This document shows, in pieces, positions 44,501 to 54,700 of a DNA stretch of 64,000 nt; the stretch's first letter is position 1; each line of letters begins with the position of its first letter. Under the pieces are notes generated by a model. That model was not told where the DNA came from, ran no database searches, and saw only the letters and a list, made by a program, of their open reading frames with translations. The DNA comes from Dysgonomonas sp. UBA7710. GTDB taxonomy: Bacteria; Bacteroidota; Bacteroidia; Bacteroidales; Dysgonomonadaceae. The stretch lies in the NCBI RefSeq assembly GCF_002482385.1, contig NZ_DLFW01000040.1, positions 1 through 64,000 on the forward strand, given 5' to 3'. The translations under genes and the position numbers were made by a program.

Positions 44501-47500
44501 TTATAGTTGAACTGATATCCCTAATGAAATGGTTTTACTAAGCGGATATTTCTTTCCATCGGAACTTCCCATTTCCGGATCCCATAGTTTGAATTTGGAG
44601 AATGTAAGCAGATTAGTTCCCACAAAGAAAATGCGTACATTATTCATATACATTTTATTCACCAGGGATGTAGGAAGTGTATAACCGATATCCAGAGTTT
44701 TCAGACGTAAATAGGAGCCATCTCTGAGCCAGAATGTAGATCTCTGATAGTTATTCGAATTGCTTCCATAAGTCAGGCGGGGATATTCTGCATTGGGATC
44801 TTCGTTTTCACCCAATATCCATCGATTCGAGTTGGCCAGATCATTCAATATATTTCCCCAACCGTCACCTAAACTAAACATATGAACAGAAGAGCCATTG
44901 ATCTGGAAAGTAGATTTTCCAACTCCCTGAAAATGCACACTTATATCCAATCCTTTCCATTTACCGGAAACTCCAAATCCATAGGTAAGGTTTGGTTTCG
45001 TCGTAGCACCGATAGCAACCATGTCATTGGCATCAATTTTTCCATCACCATTTACATCCTTATATTTGATATCTCCGGGCATCACATCTCCGAACGTTTG
45101 TGTCGGGCTGTTCCGGATCTCTTCATAATCTTTGAACAATCCTAAGGCAACCAGTCCGCGGGCTTGATTCACGCGATGCCCTTTATCCAGTTTGTACCAA
45201 TAAATAGAATTCTCCTCATCCCTCTCTATAATCTCATTTTTACTATAGGTCATATTGCCTCGCAGGGTCAGATCGACATTTCCCGCTTTTTGTTTGAACG
45301 CGAAGTTTCCATCAAAACCACGGGCTTTTACTTCTCCTACATTCGCCCAAGGATTACTTTCTACCCCTACCGACCAAGGAAGATATTTACGCTCCATATA
45401 GATACCCTTACGGTGCTCGTAGAAATAATCGATTGCTCCGGAAATCCTGTTACCCAAGAAGGAATAATCAATCCCTAAATCCTGCTTGGTGGCAATTTCC
45501 CAGGAAACGTTAGTAGAAGCAATAGAAGAATAGTACTTACCCAAGTATGTCCTACTATAATCATAGTCTCCGAAATTATAGGCATTACCTGTCGTAGTAC
45601 CTATTGTGTACAGATAAGGAAAGCGGATATCATTTCCATTGGCATCTTTTAAATTATCATTTCCTGTTTTACCATATGAATAGCGGACTTTAAACATGTC
45701 CAGCCAGCTTATATCTTTCAGGAAAGGTTCCCCTGCAATATTCCAGGCTCCGGAAATAGCCGGGAAAAAACCAAACCGATGATCCCTGTGGAAATTTTCT
45801 GATCCCGTATATCCGAAATTAAAATCTACAAAGTAACGACTGGCCCAATTGTAATGTACACGTCCGGCCAGGCCTTGATTACGGCGGGCTATCCCATTTT
45901 TAAGGTCTGTTCCGATATCTACGGTTTGTATTTTAGAAGATTGCGTGTATTTAAGAACACCTCCAATAGTATGGTTATTAAATCTGCGGTCATAGTGGAA
46001 TTCCAGTTCAAAGAATTCGTTCCGTTTTCCCTCTGCACCAGAAGTCTGCGACATTGGGGACTCCTTCACAATCTCAGTGAATACGAGATCTCCATTTACA
46101 TCCCGGGATCTTTCAGCCCTGTACATTGCCGGATTTTTATAGCGCGTAATCCAGCTTTTGTTCTCTGTATCATAGCCAAAACGTCCTGTAGCAAAGAGTC
46201 CTTTTGTAATAAAATCAAGTTTTTGCTCCAGAACCACGCTGGTCTGAATATTATTCTCCCAGTTTTCCTGATATCCGGTCATCGTCGCCTGTACCCACGG
46301 GTTGAAACGGTATCCATTATCGTTTCCGTAAGCCGGGACATAACCGTTAGAGTATAACTGAGGAACCATGATCGGATTATAACCCATTAATGCTGTCCAT
46401 ATTGCATCACTCCCGATCCCGGCATCGTTTTGCTTACGCAATGAGCCCGAAACACCTACTTTCAACAATGTTGTTTTTGTAATATCAATATCAACATTCA
46501 TACGGTAAGTATATTTCCGGAAGTTTGCATTCGTATTATAGTCTTTCAAAGACTTATCCACCTTATACATACCTTGCTGGTCCTGATAGCTTCCCGATAC
46601 AAAATAACGGGCAGTCCTTCCACCGCCACTCATATTCAATGTGGCACGTGAACTCCATGAACCATTCCGCAACAGGACATCCATCCAATCTACATCCGGA
46701 TACAGATCCGGGTCCAGGCCCAAACGAAGTATCTCCAGTTCTTCAGGTTGAAAGAGAACATCCTGATTACGTGTAATCTTCGCTTCATTCGCCAGGGATG
46801 CATATGTATATCCGTCTGCAAAATCCGGTACTTTAGTAAGCATGCTATAAAATCCCTCAACTTTTGCATTTATGTTGATTTTTCCTTCCTTACCACGTTT
46901 TGTATTTACCAGAATAACGCCATTGGCACCCTTACTACCATAGATAGCTGTGGCAGATGCATCTTTCAATACGGTAAAAGATTCTATATCTTCCACACTG
47001 ATCTCATTCAGGTCGCGCTCAAAGCCGTCGACCAGCACCAAAGCCGCACTGCTACCTCCAAATGTGGAAATACTGCGTATCCAGAATTCGGAAGTACTGC
47101 CGGGCTTACCGGATGTCTGCATAGCCATAATGCCCGGTACAACACCGGCCAGACCGTCAGCAATGGACGAACTCGGATTTGCTTTTAACGTTTCCACATC
47201 CACATTTGTGATAGCCCCTGTCAGGGCAATCTTTTTCTGCACCCCGGTTCCCGTAACGACAACTTCGTTAAGAACACTTTTATCCGATTCTTTCATGACA
47301 ACATTGACAACCCGCTGCTCCTTCACCAATACCGATACTTTTTCAAAGCCGATATAAGAAAAAACCAGTGTATTGTAAGATGTCATTTTAATCTTATATT
47401 TTCCCTCTATATCCGTAATGGCTCCCAGTCCCGGCATATTACTTATGGATACATTCGCCCCTATGATGGGTTCATTATTTGTATCGGTCACGATACCTGT

Positions 47501-47578
47501 TACTTCTATAGTTTCCTGAGCAAAAGCACCGGCTGAAAATGCAAGTAACAATATACATGTTAATAAAAAGTCTCTCAT
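44501..47578 (-). CDS. SusC-like TonB-dependent transporter (pair 1)
   Basis: A 1025-residue outer-membrane barrel with a signal peptide. A carboxypeptidase-regulatory-like domain (ITGIVTDTNNEPIIGANVSI, about 25-105) is followed by the plug domain (LKDASATAIYGSKGANGVILVNTKRG, about 205-232) and a 22-strand barrel ending in TISLGISVQL. It imports oligosaccharides bound by the SusD partner, six bases downstream, using TonB energy. The substrate is inferred from the locus to be mannan-type oligosaccharide. Confidence 0.96.
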   Translation of the reverse strand: MRDFLLTCILLLAFSAGAFAQETIEVTGIVTDTNNEPIIGANVSISNMPGLGAITDIEGKYKIKMTSYNTLVFSYIGFEKVSVLVKEQRVVNVVMKESDKSVLNEVVVTGTGVQKKIALTGAITNVDVETLKANPSSSIADGLAGVVPGIMAMQTSGKPGSTSEFWIRSISTFGGSSAALVLVDGFERDLNEISVEDIESFTVLKDASATAIYGSKGANGVILVNTKRGKEGKININAKVEGFYSMLTKVPDFADGYTYASLANEAKITRNQDVLFQPEELEILRLGLDPDLYPDVDWMDVLLRNGSWSSRATLNMSGGGRTARYFVSGSYQDQQGMYKVDKSLKDYNTNANFRKYTYRMNVDIDITKTTLLKVGVSGSLRKQNDAGIGSDAIWTALMGYNPIMVPQLYSNGYVPAYGNDNGYRFNPWVQATMTGYQENWENNIQTSVVLEQKLDFITKGLFATGRFGYDTENKSWITRYKNPAMYRAERSRDVNGDLVFTEIVKESPMSQTSGAEGKRNEFFELEFHYDRRFNNHTIGGVLKYTQSSKIQTVDIGTDLKNGIARRNQGLAGRVHYNWASRYFVDFNFGYTGSENFHRDHRFGFFPAISGAWNIAGEPFLKDISWLDMFKVRYSYGKTGNDNLKDANGNDIRFPYLYTIGTTTGNAYNFGDYDYSRTYLGKYYSSIASTNVSWEIATKQDLGIDYSFLGNRISGAIDYFYEHRKGIYMERKYLPWSVGVESNPWANVGEVKARGFDGNFAFKQKAGNVDLTLRGNMTYSKNEIIERDEENSIYWYKLDKGHRVNQARGLVALGLFKDYEEIRNSPTQTFGDVMPGDIKYKDVNGDGKIDANDMVAIGATTKPNLTYGFGVSGKWKGLDISVHFQGVGKSTFQINGSSVHMFSLGDGWGNILNDLANSNRWILGENEDPNAEYPRLTYGSNSNNYQRSTFWLRDGSYLRLKTLDIGYTLPTSLVNKMYMNNVRIFFVGTNLLTFSKFKLWDPEMGSSDGKKYPLSKTISLGISVQL

Positions 47579-47600
47579 ATCAATATGTGTCTTTCATTTA

Positions 47601-48962
47601 TTATTCTTCATAAGCAATTTTGCGGATACGACGGTTGTTACTGTCTCCGATATAGAAACATTGCTTTTCTTCATCGTAAGCAATTCCGGCCGGATAGGCA
47701 AAACATGCTTCCAGGCGTAAGTCTCCATCTCTGTATGATGCTGTTCCAGGGGTGCCTGCAAATGTGGAAACTCTTCCCTGAGGTGTCAGAATACGGATCA
47801 CATGATTCACCTTATCACAGAAATAGAAATCATATTCGTCTTCCTGACCTTCATAATCAGTATTTTTTACGAAAACTCCTTGTTGAGGCTCATTCACACG
47901 AGCATTACTGCCCACACCATCGGTGTAACCTGATTTTTGATCCTGTCCAACTACCAGATACGGCTCTGTAAAAGTCTTCTTCTCCCAATTATAATCAGAG
48001 CGCATAATATACTGCCTGTTATTTACTATGATATATGCATAGTTCCCGGTAGGGTGGATGACTATGAAAATTCTTATCGATGAATTTGGGAGCTTGAAAG
48101 CCTGTGCTGCTGTTACCGAACCGATATCACCTCTCCAGATAATACCTGTATTATAGAATCCATAGTAACACTCACCATTCACCGGATGCACAGCGGCGGC
48201 TCTACATCCACGGGCATTCCACAATGCTACTTTTGTTTTAAAGCCGGAACTACGTGTATACAGATAATTTCCGGGTTGGGTATCCGAACTTTGATCATGT
48301 GTCACTATCATATCGCCATCCAAGGTAAAATTGATAGCAGGAACCTGATGGCTACCCGGAAGGCCTGTAGCGAAAGTACTTACATACTCTTTCTCAAAAT
48401 CGATAAGTCTACACGACTTCTCATAACCTGCTACATACAGGTGGTTCCGATTCTGCGGATCGAATACCAGCCATTCCATTTTTTCAAAACCTCCACAATC
48501 ATCAAACGGACCATCTTTCACATCATATTTCGTATTATTTTCATATGTTTCCCCAATAAAAGAGCTTACGAGCATTTTCTTTTGATAGGTGAAAAGTTCT
48601 CCGGCCTCTGCTTTAGCGATCTTTTCCCCGCTCCCGTCAAGGATACTTACTTCAATATCGCCATCATAAGCTTTTGCAGGGACAATACAATATAAAGACT
48701 GATGATTAGCCCCGATTATCCTTGCGTTTTGCCCGCCAATAGTAACTTTGATCTTAGAGAGGTCATTCCCGAAGTTTTCACCATAAATAATCATTTTCTG
48801 ATTGGCTCCTCCCTCTTTCGGTGCGAAACCGGAAACTACAACAGGCTTCGAAGGATCGAAGGCTTGCGAATCCGTGTCGGATTTATCGTCTTTGCACGAT
48901 ACGCAAAGAACGATCAGCAGCATCAACCAATGCTGAATTTTCATTCTGTTTTTCATTTTCAT
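47601..48962 (-). CDS. TIG-domain and NHL-repeat surface lipoprotein
   Basis: About 454 residues from the likely start at 48962 (MKMKNRMKIQHWLMLLIVLC); the frame is open 26 codons further upstream, but that part is not signal-like. Lipobox: LIVLCVSC. One IPT/TIG immunoglobulin-like domain (about residues 40-125, VVSGFAPKEGGANQKMIIYGENFG) is followed by a beta-propeller of NHL-type repeats (AGTPGTASYRDGD, PAGIAYDEEKQCFYIGDSNNRRIRKIA). Such proteins are found in SusCD loci and probably bind glycan at the surface. It is the first gene of the operon. Confidence 0.85.
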   Translation of the reverse strand: MKMKNRMKIQHWLMLLIVLCVSCKDDKSDTDSQAFDPSKPVVVSGFAPKEGGANQKMIIYGENFGNDLSKIKVTIGGQNARIIGANHQSLYCIVPAKAYDGDIEVSILDGSGEKIAKAEAGELFTYQKKMLVSSFIGETYENNTKYDVKDGPFDDCGGFEKMEWLVFDPQNRNHLYVAGYEKSCRLIDFEKEYVSTFATGLPGSHQVPAINFTLDGDMIVTHDQSSDTQPGNYLYTRSSGFKTKVALWNARGCRAAAVHPVNGECYYGFYNTGIIWRGDIGSVTAAQAFKLPNSSIRIFIVIHPTGNYAYIIVNNRQYIMRSDYNWEKKTFTEPYLVVGQDQKSGYTDGVGSNARVNEPQQGVFVKNTDYEGQEDEYDFYFCDKVNHVIRILTPQGRVSTFAGTPGTASYRDGDLRLEACFAYPAGIAYDEEKQCFYIGDSNNRRIRKIAYEE

Positions 48963-49613
48963 AAGAATAGGGTCTGAATTTAGTTTGTTAAAACATTTCA
49001 CAATTGTATCCAAATACAGCATGAGCTGTCTTGTCTGCACGTTTATCGTAAATTAAGTATTTGTTAATTTTCCTTGTTTTCTGACTATTTTCAATTCAAT
49101 TAAATGGGCGAGACGTATTTCATCGGTATTTCATAGATTGTAATTTATGATTTGTTAACAGCACAAAGGAATGGGAATTTAAATTAGAAAGATGACAGAA
49201 AAGTGGCTATAAATAGCACATTTTTCCCAATCGTCATTTTAGAGCGAAAATGAGGGCTAAGCAAAAAAACAAGTATTCTGTTTTCAGCTTCTTTTATATA
49301 CCGGATGTGAAAAGGGAAATATATAAGTCCCATTCCGGATGATTTGCTTTCCGATGATCCAGCTATTAATATAAAAATTGATTATCAAAGGCTTATTCCA
49401 ATACAGCCGATTTCAAGGACGAGGGAAAAATTTAACTATAAAGAACATAAAGTTCACAAAAAATCAGAATTTTTAACAACTTCCGCTGCAAATATTCAAA
49501 AATTCTACAAAATTGGCCCATATTATAGTACATGTCTTGAAGGTGCAGCTAATTTTGTTTAGCGGAGCAAAATGGAATAAGAAGGATGATCGTATAATAT
49601 ATATATGAGCTTA
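48963..49613. other. Promoter-bearing intergenic region before the first SusCD operon
   Basis: AT-rich and without a supported gene. A minus-strand TTCCTTTG at 49164-49171 differs from the -7 consensus by one base and might start the TIG-SusCD operon with a leader of about 200 bases. An open frame at 49344-49562 on the + strand has no homology that I recognise and is probably chance. Confidence 0.35.
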
Positions 49614-49642
49614 CAGGCTGCTACCCTTTTGGTAGCAGCCTG
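49614..49642 (-). terminator. Strong hairpin after the GH92 gene
   Basis: CAGGCTGCTACC (49614-49625) and GGTAGCAGCCTG (49631-49642) form a perfect 12-base stem with a five-base loop. It lies 104 bases after the GH92 stop on the minus strand and probably ends the glycosidase operon; no long U tract follows. Confidence 0.7.
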
Positions 49643-49745
49643 CAAGTACTGTCATTATCCTCTCAAGGTGAAAGGCAGGATAATTAACATAATATGAAGG
49701 AATTAACATCCTAAATCAAAACTTATAACAGTAAATAACGGATGA

Positions 49746-51899
49746 TTACTTCGTTGAAATAACAAGCTCTTTTCCTTCTTTCAATTGTTGGTGGGTAATA
49801 AAATAACCATCTATTTTCTTACCGCCATAGCTTATATCAGTAATTTTCTCTCCCGTGCCTTTTCTCTTAATAGTAAAGTTTTTACCATCCAGATTAAATA
49901 CTACCTTATCGAACAATGGTACAGTGACTATATACTGCGGGTCTGCGGGAGAATAGGTATATAGACCGATTGCATTCAGTACATACCACGACGACATTTC
50001 ACCTGCATCATCCATACCGCAATACGCTAACCGTTCGGGCCCCATACGATATTGTTCGTTCAGTATCTTATTCAGTATTTTTTGGGCTTTTTCCTGTTTA
50101 TCAATAAAATAATACATATACGGGATGCTATGGCTCGGCTGATTCCCATGACAATACTGGCCGATGAATGTAGTCAGATTATGTGCCTCATAGTTTTTCC
50201 ATGGAATAACAAATAAGGAATCGAGTTTTGTCTCGAAAGCCTTTTTACTTGGGTATAAAGCAATAAACCCTTCAGGATCGTGCAAGGCAAAGAATGTCGA
50301 CTGCCATCCGTTAGCTTCACGGTACATATATTCATAAAAAGGACGTTCAGGGTTGAACGGTGTTATCCATTCTCCATTTTCCAGACGTCCGCGCATCAGT
50401 TGGGTAGACGGATCGAACAAATGTTTGTAACTGTCTGTCCTTTTCATCAGCTTATCGTAGTTTTCCTTATCTCCGAGTTCCTTTGCCAGCAATGCCGTGG
50501 CATAATCGTCATAAGCATATTCCTGAGTTTTAGTCACAGCCGCTTTAGCTACAGTCTCCAGTTTCGGGTTTTTAATATCCATCTCGAATATCCATCCCCG
50601 CTCCATATATTCCTTTATATGCGGACGGCCACCTTTACCTTCAACGAAAGCATTGTTGAGAAGTAATTTGTATGCCGCCTGTACATCAAAATCCCGTATA
50701 CCCCTCAGATAGCTTCCTGTAACAAATGTAGAAGCATGATCCCCATGAAAGAAACTCGGCATAAACCCTCTGATCTCACCCCGGTCTGTAATAGACCTGA
50801 TAACATCGGCTGCAACATCCGGCGAGATCATTCCCAGCAAAATCAGTTTATTACGGTAATCGTCCCAAAAAGACGGATCACTGTAATAACGGAATCCTTT
50901 GTTTACTACTTCACCTCTGCCATTCACAAACTGTCCGTTGACGTCACTCAATAGTATCGGCCACAAGAAAGCACGGTAGAGAGTAGAATAGAACGTTTCC
51001 ATCTGTTCTCCGGTACCCCCCGATACCTGTATTTTCGATAGTAAAGTATCCCATGTATTTGTAGCTTCGCTCCTCACCTGATTAAAATCTTTGGCAAGCA
51101 TCTCTGCCTCAAGATTCATTCTGGCATTTTCGATACTTACATAGGAAAAACCGACTTTCATCTCCAGCGGGTCGTTTATATTCTCATTGTCGAGAAAATT
51201 GACAATGCTGACTTCCGTATCACCCTCTTTCAGCTTTTCCACATCTTTTATTTTATGGTTGGTCACAGCATAAAAATAGAATGTAGGGCCGGTTTGCTGA
51301 TAGCCTGTAAATACATTGTCTCCCGTTTTTTCTATTTTCCAATCCCTTACATGTTCGTTAGAACGAGCCAGATCTGCCAGCAGCCTTTTGTTTTTCCCTA
51401 TTTTATAGGTATATCTGTGGAAAGCACATCGCAAAGTAGAAGTCACTTCTGCATTTATATCATATTTTTGGAGATAGACCTGATAATACCCGGGACTGGC
51501 CGACTCCTTGTCATGGCTGTAAGCCGAGTAATAAGACTTAGGGGCAATCTCTCCGCTAACAGCAACGAGAGGAACATAACAAAGATTCCAATGTCCCTTG
51601 CTGGTATGGGCAAAAGCATATATAACCGTATCTTCGTACTGGTAACCTGAGCCGCTGCGCCACATGGTGACAGGCGTTACCTGAACCATCGAATTCGGCA
51701 CTGATGCTCCCGGATAGGCCTCGGCTCCCCATGCCCTGCGGGTTGGTTTATATCCAAGATCGATACTGTCCCAGAGGGTGGTAGTACCAATAAACGGATT
51801 GACATAACCGGTGAGACGTTTTTTACTCTCCTGAGCATAACATCCAACTACAATCAGCATTATTGCTCCGATAATGATAAACTTATTTTTCTTATACAT
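49746..51899 (-). CDS. GH92 exo-alpha-mannosidase
   Basis: A 717-residue lipoprotein (lipobox IVVGC). It shows the GH92 plan: VNPFIGT near residue 33, an N-terminal beta-sandwich to about 270, then an (alpha/alpha)6 barrel with YREANGWQSTFF (family pattern EGN-WQY), HGNQPSHSIPYMY (584-596) and GMDDAGEMSSWYVLNAIGLY (628-647), whose Asp residues match the catalytic-base region. The more common form of the fourth motif, as I recall, is GNEPSHH; here residue 587 is Gln. GH92 enzymes remove alpha-linked mannose using calcium. It is the last gene of the operon. Confidence 0.92.
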   Translation of the reverse strand: MYKKNKFIIIGAIMLIVVGCYAQESKKRLTGYVNPFIGTTTLWDSIDLGYKPTRRAWGAEAYPGASVPNSMVQVTPVTMWRSGSGYQYEDTVIYAFAHTSKGHWNLCYVPLVAVSGEIAPKSYYSAYSHDKESASPGYYQVYLQKYDINAEVTSTLRCAFHRYTYKIGKNKRLLADLARSNEHVRDWKIEKTGDNVFTGYQQTGPTFYFYAVTNHKIKDVEKLKEGDTEVSIVNFLDNENINDPLEMKVGFSYVSIENARMNLEAEMLAKDFNQVRSEATNTWDTLLSKIQVSGGTGEQMETFYSTLYRAFLWPILLSDVNGQFVNGRGEVVNKGFRYYSDPSFWDDYRNKLILLGMISPDVAADVIRSITDRGEIRGFMPSFFHGDHASTFVTGSYLRGIRDFDVQAAYKLLLNNAFVEGKGGRPHIKEYMERGWIFEMDIKNPKLETVAKAAVTKTQEYAYDDYATALLAKELGDKENYDKLMKRTDSYKHLFDPSTQLMRGRLENGEWITPFNPERPFYEYMYREANGWQSTFFALHDPEGFIALYPSKKAFETKLDSLFVIPWKNYEAHNLTTFIGQYCHGNQPSHSIPYMYYFIDKQEKAQKILNKILNEQYRMGPERLAYCGMDDAGEMSSWYVLNAIGLYTYSPADPQYIVTVPLFDKVVFNLDGKNFTIKRKGTGEKITDISYGGKKIDGYFITHQQLKEGKELVISTK

Positions 51900-51985
51900 A
51901 CTCTTTGATTAAAAACAGGTGAAAACCGAAGATTCTTTAAAGCCTGTTTAATTCAAAACAAAATCCAAACAGGCTCTTTTGCCTC

Positions 51986-54628
51986 TTACTTTAATGCGAA
52001 TTTGTATTTATGCTCTCCTGAACCTACATTATACTTATTTTCTCCGGCATAAATAGTTGCAGTAGATCCTGCCGGAATTTTCACGGTCATTTCTATATTT
52101 TTCCCGTTAGCTTTCCATTCAGAGGATATTTTTCCCCGTACGGAATTATATTCGCCTTTTACCCATTCCAGATCGGCAATGAAATATGGCTTTATAATGA
52201 TATTTTCGAATCCGGGCCTGGATATATCATAATTAATCCCGGCCAGATAGCTGGACATCCATGCACTGACATCACCCATAAAGACATGGTTTAACGACGC
52301 ATCGTGGAATTCAGGACTTAACAGCCATGTTTCGGCAAGTGTTGTATAACCTTGGGTCTCTACCCAATATCCCCATGACGGAGCTTCTGTTTTGGTTGCC
52401 ATTTTATAGGCATCTTCCACGTAGCCATATTTACTCAGCATGCGAAGAACTGTTTTGCTTCCAAGCAATCCGAAATCAAGGAAATGATTATTCTCCGCCA
52501 CAATTTTTTGAAGATAATCGGCCACTGCCTGCTCTTTACCTTCCGGAACTATCTCCAGATAAAGGGCTATTGCCTGTGCCGTCTGGGTACCGTTTGCATA
52601 AACTGCCGTTTCGGGATTGAAGAACTTCTCGTTTATTATTTTTTTCAGCGATTCCGCCTTTTCTTTATACATGCTTGCATCTTTGCCCAATATAGTAGCA
52701 AAACGTACCATAAGCATGTAATCGAGATAATAATAAAGCGTGGAGGTATAATCGTTAGGAGTCTGCGCCTTGTAATATACCCAATCGCCTAATCCGAAAG
52801 TAAGGAGCCCGTCTTTCTCGTGATTTTTCAGATACTGCAAGTAATTTAGCATTGTAGGATATAGCCGTTCTATACAGCGTTTGTCTGCATAATAATCGTA
52901 TAATGCATTTGGTATGATAAACAGTGCGGCATCCCATACAGGACCCGGCCAGTCGCCAAAACCCCATCCCGATGATGGGATAATACCCGATATGCCTCCG
53001 TTAGAACGCTGATTATCGATGAAGTCGTTCATCCATTTCTCGTAAAATGTAATCCCGTCGAAATTGAGAAGAGCCAGATCCATGGCAATATGTGCATCAG
53101 CAGTCCATCCGTTCTTCTCGCGTTGAGGGCAATCGGTAGGTATGCTGTGAATATTTCCCCGGTAGCTTTGGTTGGTTGCAGCCCATATTTTGTTCAGGAG
53201 CTTGTTGGAGCTGCTGAAATGTCCCACTTGCGGTATATCCGTATGCAGGAACAAGCCCGTGATATTATCTTCGGTAAGCGTTACAGGGCGGTCGGTTTTT
53301 ACTTCTATATATCTGAAACCATGGTAAGTAAATTGAGGTGTGAATTCTTCTTGTTTCCCTGAACCTTTTAGTATGAATATATCTGTTTGGAAAACCTCTC
53401 CCGGTTTCTCCGGACGATAATAAACATCAATATTTCCCGGTTGCAAACGGCCATCGTCTTTCAGTAATTCTCCATGCTGCAAAGTAAAGGTTGTACCTCT
53501 TTCTCCTTTTACATTCAGACGGCATACTCCTGCTATATTCTCTTTTAAATCAAAAACAAAGATAGTATCACCAAAGGATTTTAATAATGCAGGCTTTATT
53601 TCTTTTGTTATCCGGATCGGTGGCATCTGCTGGGAAACTATTAATGGAGCCGGACTGTCTGTTATTTTAGCTGCTATCCAGTTTTTTTCATCGAAACCTG
53701 TATTGTTCCAGCCTTCCTCTTCCAAACGGCCGTCGTATCTGTCGCCACTATATATATTATTATAGATATACGGGCCTGTATTGGTCTTCCATGTATCATC
53801 CGAAGCAATTACGTCCGTAATACCATCTGCATAAGTAATCCTTAATTCGCATAATAAACGAGGACGGCCACGCCAGTCGGCCCTTTCAAAATCCCAAACA
53901 GCCTTGCTCTGACAATTATAGAAGCCATTACCTAATACTACGCCTATGGCGTTGCCGCCTCTGTTTATTAATGACGTGATATCGTGAGTCGCATATAATA
54001 TGCGTTTGTTGTAGTGTGTATATCCGGGGTCCAGATAACTATTGCCTACCCTCTCCCCATTGAGAAACATCTCATAATAAGCAGTTCCTGAAATATAGAG
54101 AGTAGCATGGGCTATATTTTTTTCGACTTTGAATTCTTTTCTGAAAAGTGGTGCCGGCTCATATTCTTTATCATGGGCATCGGATATCCAGCGGGCATCC
54201 CAGTCGGATTGAGATAGTTTTCCCATGCCGAACATATTGATTGTAGAAATACAAGAGTCTCCCTTATTGCCCCAAACAGTGACGTCCCAATAGTAACGCT
54301 GATGTGATTGCAGCTTTTTATCTCCGGTGTATTCTGAAGAAAGAAACTGACCGTTAGTCATTCCGGAATCCCATATATCAGGAGTTCCGGATAGTAATAA
54401 TGAAGAATCAGTTGCAATTCTGATGCGATACGTTTTCTGGAGGAAGTCTTTAGCATCATTGAGCTTCCAGTTAAACCGCGGTTGAGGTGTATCCAGACCT
54501 AACGGGTTATCGAGGTATTCGCATTGGGCACTTGTAATTGATACTGTTGCATCTTTCTGGCAAGAAGCAAATAAAAGTGCTATACATATAGCTAGTATAT
54601 TCAGATGTATCGACCGGGTATTTGTCAT
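51986..54628 (-). CDS. GH78 alpha-L-rhamnosidase
   Basis: An 880-residue lipoprotein (LLFASC, Cys23). Domain order is as in family GH78: N-terminal fibronectin-like and beta domains (about 28-330, NPLGLDTPQPRFNWKL, YYEMFLNGERVGNSYLDPGYT), a core beta domain and an (alpha/alpha)6 barrel with SIPTDCPQREKNGWTADAH (about residues 495-513), GFGDWPGPVWDAA, then a C-terminal beta domain. These enzymes release terminal alpha-L-rhamnose. It is cotranscribed with mannan-degrading enzymes, 72 bases after GH125, which is unusual for a plain mannan locus. Confidence 0.93.
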   Translation of the reverse strand: MTNTRSIHLNILAICIALLFASCQKDATVSITSAQCEYLDNPLGLDTPQPRFNWKLNDAKDFLQKTYRIRIATDSSLLLSGTPDIWDSGMTNGQFLSSEYTGDKKLQSHQRYYWDVTVWGNKGDSCISTINMFGMGKLSQSDWDARWISDAHDKEYEPAPLFRKEFKVEKNIAHATLYISGTAYYEMFLNGERVGNSYLDPGYTHYNKRILYATHDITSLINRGGNAIGVVLGNGFYNCQSKAVWDFERADWRGRPRLLCELRITYADGITDVIASDDTWKTNTGPYIYNNIYSGDRYDGRLEEEGWNNTGFDEKNWIAAKITDSPAPLIVSQQMPPIRITKEIKPALLKSFGDTIFVFDLKENIAGVCRLNVKGERGTTFTLQHGELLKDDGRLQPGNIDVYYRPEKPGEVFQTDIFILKGSGKQEEFTPQFTYHGFRYIEVKTDRPVTLTEDNITGLFLHTDIPQVGHFSSSNKLLNKIWAATNQSYRGNIHSIPTDCPQREKNGWTADAHIAMDLALLNFDGITFYEKWMNDFIDNQRSNGGISGIIPSSGWGFGDWPGPVWDAALFIIPNALYDYYADKRCIERLYPTMLNYLQYLKNHEKDGLLTFGLGDWVYYKAQTPNDYTSTLYYYLDYMLMVRFATILGKDASMYKEKAESLKKIINEKFFNPETAVYANGTQTAQAIALYLEIVPEGKEQAVADYLQKIVAENNHFLDFGLLGSKTVLRMLSKYGYVEDAYKMATKTEAPSWGYWVETQGYTTLAETWLLSPEFHDASLNHVFMGDVSAWMSSYLAGINYDISRPGFENIIIKPYFIADLEWVKGEYNSVRGKISSEWKANGKNIEMTVKIPAGSTATIYAGENKYNVGSGEHKYKFALK

Positions 54629-54700
54629 GGTATTTTAGGTCTTCAGTATTTATACAATGAGTGACAGGAGATTTTTCCCGCTCCTGCCACTCTATTCTGT

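Noticed and set aside
46748..47357. Overlapping open frames of up to 146 codons opposite the first SusC gene
   Set aside because: Antisense shadows of a well-supported TonB-dependent transporter.
49344..49562. 72-codon open frame in the gap before GH92
   Set aside because: No signal peptide, motif or family likeness; the length is within chance expectation for this AT-rich region, and no promoter fits.
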